Shown here piece by piece: positions 58,101 to 64,000 of a stretch of 64,000 nucleotides of DNA (within the stretch, counting starts at the first letter, position 1; each line of letters opens with the position of its first letter). Under the pieces are notes generated by a model that searched no databases, was not told where the DNA came from, and saw nothing but the letters and a program-made list of their open reading frames with translations. The translations under genes and the position numbers were made by a program. Source of the stretch: Holothuria scabra (taxonomy: Eukaryota > Echinodermata > Holothuroidea > Aspidochirotida > Holothuriidae); assembly GCA_037179385.1 (NCBI GenBank), contig CM074187.1:49820879-49884878 (forward strand). Reading direction: 5' to 3'.

Positions 58101-58607
58101 GTATGCATGTGTTTGACTTCATTATGGGTCACAGATGTAGTATTTTTTTTAATGATGGTAACAAAATTTTTAGTCGTTATGAAGAGCTTTGTCCTTTGCA
58201 GCATTTACCATTTTTCCACAAAGTAAGTCAGCTCATTAGTTTAATTGTTTTCGTGGTCATTAATTGGAAGGAACCCCTGCATGTGTGGGTTGAAATAGTT
58301 TTGTCATTGAAATTTCATTTGTTAAATAATTAGAATGATTTTGAAATAAAGAGACTTTAAAACCAGCAAGAACAAAATGGGAGAGTTCATTATGTGGAAA
58401 GCTAACAGCCTGACAATGGATGGTTTGTGTAATTTAGTGAAACCTGCCTAAAAAGATCTGATAATCAAAAAATAACTTTCTATTATCTTATTCTTTCAAG
58501 GACTCACTATTTGTTGAAGTGCTAACCTATTTTTCCAAGGATAAAAATTATTTGCTGCATGTTGAAGTATATGCTGCATTGCTTGTACATATCATCTACT
58601 TTCGGAG

Positions 58608-58750
58608 ATTTTAAAATGGAATCTTCTGCCATTTCCCTTGGTGCTCAGCATAGGCACTGGAGTAGGGAAAACAAGCCAGTGAGCTGCAACTGGAAAATAA
58701 AAGGCTATGGCTGGCTTGACTTCAGCCAATTGGTTAAAAACTGGGCTCTA
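58608..58750 (+). mobile_element. tRNA-derived SINE, body fragment
   Basis: CTTGGTGCTCAGCATAGGCA, GGAGTAGGGAAAACAAGCCA, GTGAGCTGCAACTGGAAAAT and TTGGTTAAAAACTGGGCTCT match the bodies at 47.3 and 50.3 kb. The tRNA-like head is missing. Confidence 0.6.
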
Positions 58751-60986
58751 AAACTCCTTTTCACTTAGCCTGTAGGAATCAAAGTGTTCTGTAAAATTAC
58801 AAAATTATTGTAACTGCTGCCTGATAAAGGAAAATGAAAAATCTTGAAGTGAACAACAAAAACCAGTTGATCTTACAAGTGCATAGTTATTCTTGTTTTG
58901 CTTTGTGTGAGTACAATTTCAAAGAAAGTTTTGCAAAAGGTGCTCAAACTTTTTTGATATTGCTGAGTTTTGCTGCATGTCACATTGCTGGATAAAACTT
59001 TAGTACAGTATGTCCATTAAATGTGCACAGCTGCACCATTGACGTGGCCCACAGGTAAATTTATTGAGAATAAACAAGAGAGTTGCACATAGAGTTCATG
59101 GGTTTTGTTGAATGCCCCATCCTCCACCCCTCACCAAAAACAAAGTGGAAATATAAAAATATGAAAAAAAGAAGAAAAAGACAGAAAAATTAAAAAAGAC
59201 AGAGAAAATGTCGAGGTAGTCTGCAAAAAAAAAAAGAGTTTTGAAGTTGTTAAAAAATGGTAGTGTAAGTAATTACAGTATATTGCAGTAGTTGGAAGGT
59301 TAGGGATACAGTTGAATTGCAAGATTGAGTTGATGGGTTGTGCATTCATTTAAGTTGTTACTTATCTATTCACAAAGCTACGTTGAGAAAAGCTGAAAGG
59401 TGTGCCTCGTCAAACACTTATGAAATCAGGGATGCAGTGTTGTGCTTTTAAAGGATGTGTTCATCAGATTTAGGGTACATTAACCTATTTAAATACCTCA
59501 CTCTTATCTGTAACAATATTTTAGCTTTCCTAGTATGCATACTAGACTTCAAGAAGGATGTATGATGGAGAAGAGAAGCCTTCAGTTTCTTCCTCCATTT
59601 TCTTGTTCTTCCAAAATATTACAACTTTGAGAAAACCCTTCCTGCATTGTTAGAGCCGAGTTTTTGATGAAAGTCTCAGTCTGTGCACATTTGCAATACC
59701 TTTTGCAGTACTTACTCTACATGGCGGTACTGGATGGGATGGCCGGGGGAACATTCTGCAGAACCTCCATTGGCCAAAACTGTGCTGAATTGGGCAGACT
59801 TTGGTGAGCCAGTTGGTCAGATATTATGCCCTGAGTTGGAATCTGCAGGGGGGCCAAAAGCCACCAACCCCCTCCCTCAAGTGAATGAGTCTTGTATGGC
59901 CATGTTAGTAGATAAACAGTTATAAAAAAAAAAAACTACAAAAAATGTAAACATTTTCAAAACTTGTAAAGAATCGTATGCTGAAATTAGTAGTGGTATT
60001 TGCATGTGACTGCAGGGATTAGAGGAATTCCATGTCACCCTTCACCTACCTTCTGTTCACCATTGTAATCCCCAATTATTTGTAACTGACCCTGGTAAAC
60101 TAAGGGCACATTGCGTGTAGAGGGCACCCTGAGACCTAACCTCACTCGTTTAGGGGAATATGTTCAAACTATATTTTGGAGAGATGCATGAAGATTTCAC
60201 TCCAGGTTACATTCCAGACCTGATGTTAAAGCTTTTCATATTCAATATCATTTACGAGTTATGAAATTTGTTAGCAGTTTGAATTCTTCCAAAGTCTATG
60301 ATGAACAATTTATACAGTAGCCCTATCTTACGAACAGAAATGTTGTTCTATGAGTGTGCATGACTCTAGTGGGTAAATTGTTGGGGTAAATTACTGTTGT
60401 ACAAGTAATATGACATGGTTTATACAGTATAAGGTCAAATCTTTAGTCAATTTGCTTAGGCACAGTGATACACAAAGGGCTTTGAATTTGGGAAAGAAGT
60501 AAACAAAGCTAGGTCAGTTACTGTATTTCAAATCTATACCTTATGTATTGGATGTGCAGTATGTGATAAGAATGCTATTGTTGGCCATATGTTAACATAA
60601 TTAAACAGTGAAAACACGAAATGTCACTAAATCATGGGAGCATTGGTAGAAAAACCAGCTATGTGGTAAATATGGTAAATGTTGGTATTTGGGGTAAAAT
60701 TTGGACTGTTGAAAGAAAATGTGATAGGTTGTGTATATAAAACCATGTAGAAAGTGTGGGAGTTTTGATTTGCTGGTTAGGGAGTAGACATGTTTTCTAG
60801 TCTGCATGATCTAGATAAACTTAATTGCAACAAATTATGGAGTTGTTCAGAATTGAAATTTTTACTCTAATTGGGAGGGAGAGGGGGATGTAAAAATTGT
60901 GGGGGTTAGGAAATAGACATAGTCCTGCTTGATCTAAAATATAGTTGTAACAAATGATGGAGTTGATAATAATGGAAGTTTGTGCC

Positions 60987-61003
60987 GGGGGGGGGGGGGG
61001 GGG
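60987..61003 (+). repeat. G17 homopolymer run
   Basis: Seventeen consecutive G after GTGCC. Similar long G-runs lie at 4879, 5578, 10308, 13841, 16499, 18282 and 19053, mostly outside the gene body. Confidence 0.8.
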
Positions 61004-62759
61004 CAGTGATGGAATGGATTTTGAGAATGCTTTTCATGGGTTTTCTTAGGGGCTCATCTTAAGTAAGGGTACAATTCAAGTTTCTCTTTCAGTTTGAGTT
61101 TTTTGTCCCAACGTCGTCTTGTTATAGACTAAATACCCATGGTCTCATATTTGCACTGCTTTCTCTCATACCTCTAAAAGGATTTAGATGACTTACTGTT
61201 CATTGATACATGAAACTTAAATGGTTATCCCAAATCCTGAATGATATTCAACTCATAAACCATCTCTTCCTGGGAGTCCATTTTTGTAGAAGCCACTAAT
61301 TTTACCTGTAAATTGCAATAAGTCAGTGTGATCGACAGTTAAATTCTTGTACAGCTACAATTCTTGTACAGTACAATACTTTCCTAGATTTGCAATGAAT
61401 GTTATGTAAATTGGGAAGGTTGTATTTTTACTTGTAGAAATAGCTGTAAATGCTGCTTACGTAAAATTTTGAAATATGTCTCCTTTGTTAACCAGGAGAA
61501 AAGAAATGCATTCCATCCACTTTAATAGCATGGCATATGAACTCTTAGAACTGTACTTGTAGTTTAGTGACTCAAGATTAGACCTCAGTCTATCTTCAAC
61601 TTCTAGGTAGCTGCCCTTTATAATCCAACATTATTCCCAGTTGAAACATATCAAATCATAATGCTGCATCTCAACATATATAATACATCTTTCAGAATTG
61701 TACTTTCATGACAGACCACATTGTATAAATACTTGATTGGGACGGGAAACATTTTTCCCCGCAGCAGAATGAGCAAACCCATAGAACAAGATGCACATCT
61801 TTGTTAGTTATAATTCTACTGTTACCTAAAGTTAGAAGTAGGGAATAATTTCTTCTGAGGTACAAAGAGCTCTGTGTGGTGTATTGCAGTAATGTCTACC
61901 AAACAGGAGAGAGAGAGTAAACCACTTAATAGCACTATGCGTCATGTGTCACAAATGCCAAATTGAAAAAGTAAATTAGTTGTGTTGCAGGAATGCTCTT
62001 GTCGTCAATGTTTCATTCTTACTGTAGCTGGAGATTCAATGAAGGATAATGCCTGCCAAGTTGGTAATATTGCAGACTCAGTGTACTTTGAAGTTAGAGA
62101 TTAGATATGTCACAATGCTACATAGTACACTGTACTGTTGGTTGCTATATTGCAAGGTTTGATGCAGATTTGCATATTTTAACATTAGTCAAACTGGAAT
62201 ATCCATCTTAATCTGTTTGTATGTCCTTGAGAGTAGTTTCATTTGTCTAAGACATTGTAAGGGTTTAACTTACCTGTGTAGATTTGAAGATTATTTCATT
62301 CATGGGTTATCAATAATAATATTCCACATTTTACAAGGGAAATGATTATAGTGTTGAAGATGTGCAACTTATTTTTGGGAAAATCTGAATGTCTTGGGTA
62401 TTTTAATGGACATACTTTACTACATTTGTCTAATCAAATATTTTTCCTTTGGGCACTGTCTACATTTGCATTTCACATAGAAATTTGAATTGGCTTTTGC
62501 AGATGTTTTAGGATTTGTAGTTATGTACAAACAAACAATATAAGAAGTTTACAATACGGTTAGTGCTGAATTTTGGTTATAGATGGGGTTTAGAAGTTTC
62601 AGCCCAGTTAAAGTAGATCTAATTGTCCATTTCCATGAAGTGAAAACGTTTCCCTTGGTACCAACAAGTAAATTTAGATGTTTCACAGATATCAGCTTCT
62701 AAAAATATCCTTGTTCAGCATGTAGGGCAGGGAGGGTGAAGGAGCAAGGGGGACTCTTA

Positions 62760-62989
62760 GGAACTGCATCCTAATAAAATTTGGGGTGTGTTATCAAGTT
62801 GGTAAAGCATTAGACTCTCACTCAGAATGTCTGGGTTCAATTCCCAGCCTGGGTCATACCAAAGACTAAAAAAATGGAACCAAGAGCAGCAGGATGCTAT
62901 TCAAAAATAATGGAGTAGGGATAACAATCCTTGCCCTGGATATGGAATATGGCTGTGAGGGCTACCGGATTAAACCAGAAAGGTTATAA
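62760..62989 (+). mobile_element. tRNA-derived SINE, tandem copy 1
   Basis: The head contains TTGGTAAAGCATTAGACTCT (A box side) and GGGTTCAATTCCCAGCC (B box), followed by GGGTCATACCAAAGACTAAA, GGAGTAGGGATAACAATCCT and a TTATAAG end. The anticodon-arm region is mispaired, so it is not a functional tRNA. Confidence 0.75.
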
Positions 62990-63220
62990 GGGACTGTATC
63001 CTAATAAAAGTTTGGGTGTATGGTCTAGTTGGTAAAGCATCAGACTTTCACGCAGAATGTCTGGGGTTCGATTCCCGGCCTGGGTCATACCAAAGACTTA
63101 AAAATGGAACCAACAGCAGTGTGATGCTATGCAAAAGTAATGGAGTAGGGATAACAATCCTTGCCCCACATATGGAATATGGCTGTGTGGCTACTATAGA
63201 TTAAACCATAATGTTATAAG
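62990..63220 (+). mobile_element. tRNA-derived SINE, tandem copy 2
   Basis: Follows copy 1 directly with the same start (GGACTGTATCCTAATAAAAG) and end (TTATAAG). Its head TGGTCTAGTTGGTAAAGCAT, GACTTTCACGCAG and GGGGTTCGATTCCCGGCC resembles tRNA-Glu(UUC) arms. It is better preserved than copy 1. Confidence 0.75.
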
Positions 63221-63858
63221 TTGGTGTATAAGACCCTATATAACCTCACCTAAGCTAGTAAAACTTTGACAACACTTCGCTTCTGTTCTGTGCTATGGTT
63301 GGATTCATGGTCTCTGCGAAACTGAGCAGCTGGAATCATACAGCCCAGATAAAAGATTTGTTTAAAATGTTTCATTGCAACATAATCAACTACATACTAA
63401 ACACACTGTAACTGCTGCCTATTTTCATAAATTAAAATTTCACTATTTCCCCTGTTCCCATTTAACTAAACAACAAAAAACAGCTCTGAAAAGAGAAATC
63501 TGTCCAGTAATTCATGAGTATGGAATGCAAGGCTTATGGTTCTGTAAATACTTCACCAGTTCACCAGTGCATATCAGCAAATTTTGCAATTTTATGGCAA
63601 AAGCTATGGTACGGTATCTTTCCCAATGACAAACTTTATTGATTTGACTTTTTCCAGCTGATTACAGAACCACTTCACCATCACTCCATAGAAATTCAGA
63701 GACTTGTGTTTCAATTGCCTGGCCACTTTATTGGCCAATGTAATTTTCCATTAAATTCCTTAAAATTGTGGGTGTTGGATTTGAAAAAAAGCTTGGTTTA
63801 ATCAAATTTGTCACCGATCTGAAACTAATTGCACTTCGTTCTTCCTTCCTTTTCTTAG

Positions 63859-63909
63859 GTTGGTCTTCCTATGAAGCAAGTACTCAGTTGTATAATCTTG
63901 CTCATTTAG
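63859..63909 (+). CDS. BAZ2B-like: BAZ2-like protein, third coding exon (51 nt)
   Basis: Acceptor CTTCCTTTTCTTAG ends at 63858. Donor TTTAG|GTGACT follows 63909. Joined in phase 1 it reads GWSSYEASTQLYNLAHLG, the terminal Gly codon being split over the next junction. In BAZ2B the segment after the SEFGGLG motif also contains a tryptophan-bearing stretch followed by a hydrophobic Leu-Gly end, so position and character agree; direct residue identity is low. The exon is symmetric (51 nt, phase 1-1). Evidence is good splice signals, correct frame and correct order. It is short enough that chance cannot be excluded. Confidence 0.55.
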   Translation, partial: VGLPMKQVLSCIILLI

Positions 63910-64000
63910 GTGACTAATACAATTTCATGCATCTTTTTATCAATAAGTGTGCATGCCATGTGGTGACCATTTTGTTTCTATTTTTTCATTTTTTTTTTTA
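63910..64000 (+). other. Start of the next intron, runs off the window
   Basis: GTGACTAATAC donor and T-rich intronic sequence. The gene continues beyond the right edge, where the TAM/MBD, DDT, PHD and bromodomain coding exons would be expected. Confidence 0.5.

Larger units (their letters stand above)
51332..63858 (+). other. Intron between coding exons 2 and 3 (12.5 kb)
   Basis: GT at 51332 and AG at 63857-63858, phase 1. It contains MITE-B copy 4, the 51.84 kb element, three SINE copies and a 17-base G-run (60987-61003). Between 52.2-58.6 and 58.8-62.7 kb I see no recognisable feature other than simple runs. Confidence 0.6.

Noticed and set aside
62790..63085. Two functional tRNA genes
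   Set aside because: A and B boxes are recognisable, but the acceptor and anticodon stems do not pair well, and the heads continue into a repeated SINE body.
1..64000. CRISPR arrays, prophage, bacterial operons or defence systems
   Set aside because: No regularly spaced direct repeats, no cas-like or other prokaryotic genes; the whole window has eukaryotic character.

Overview
The window is eukaryotic, probably from a marine invertebrate deuterostome. An echinoderm is my best guess, held loosely because no rRNA, mitochondrial or other taxon-diagnostic gene is present. It is AT-rich, almost gene-free by length, full of small inverted-repeat transposons, and shows GT-AG splicing. Nothing looks bacterial: there are no operons, no long intact ORFs and no Shine-Dalgarno pattern.

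Layout. (1) About 1 to 19 kb is repeat-dense, CpG-retaining DNA that looks intergenic. It holds a 5'-truncated, frame-broken LINE reverse transcriptase on the minus strand (1285-3600). The LINE sits inside a small TTAA-flanked inverted-repeat transposon, here called MITE-A. The same part holds a nested pair of elements (10057-13216), CCCAAC-rich elements, a near-perfect 110-bp foldback (16177-16286) and G-runs. (2) About 19 to 22.7 kb is CpG-rich and unique-looking, with two perfect CRE palindromes and a strong splice donor at 20797/20798. It is the best candidate for a promoter and non-coding first exon. (3) From about 22.7 kb to the end CpG almost disappears, as in methylated invertebrate gene bodies. 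Three plus-strand coding exons lie here: 42762-42847 (contains the start codon), 51152-51331 and 63859-63909. They join in frame, all in phase 1, and encode an N-terminus resembling the start of BAZ2B (bromodomain adjacent to zinc finger 2B, chromatin remodelling). The conserved domains of that protein (MBD/TAM, DDT, PHD, bromodomain) would lie beyond the right edge.

The introns carry many non-autonomous elements: eight MITE-A copies in the intron space (twelve in the window), four MITE-B, one MITE-C, a hAT-like element with a perfect 8-bp target duplication (25545-26495), a GGTTGTCC-module element, a TIR element with CpG-rich arms at 51842-52142, and five tRNA-derived SINE copies. MITE-A, B and C all appear to sit on TTAA targets, which suggests a shared TTAA-specific (piggyBac/Kolobok-type) transposase supplied from elsewhere. 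The family names MITE-A/B/C are local labels.

Limits: all alignments were done by eye. The gene identity rests on about 105 residues of low-complexity N-terminus with a few distinctive motifs. The first-exon and promoter calls are inference.
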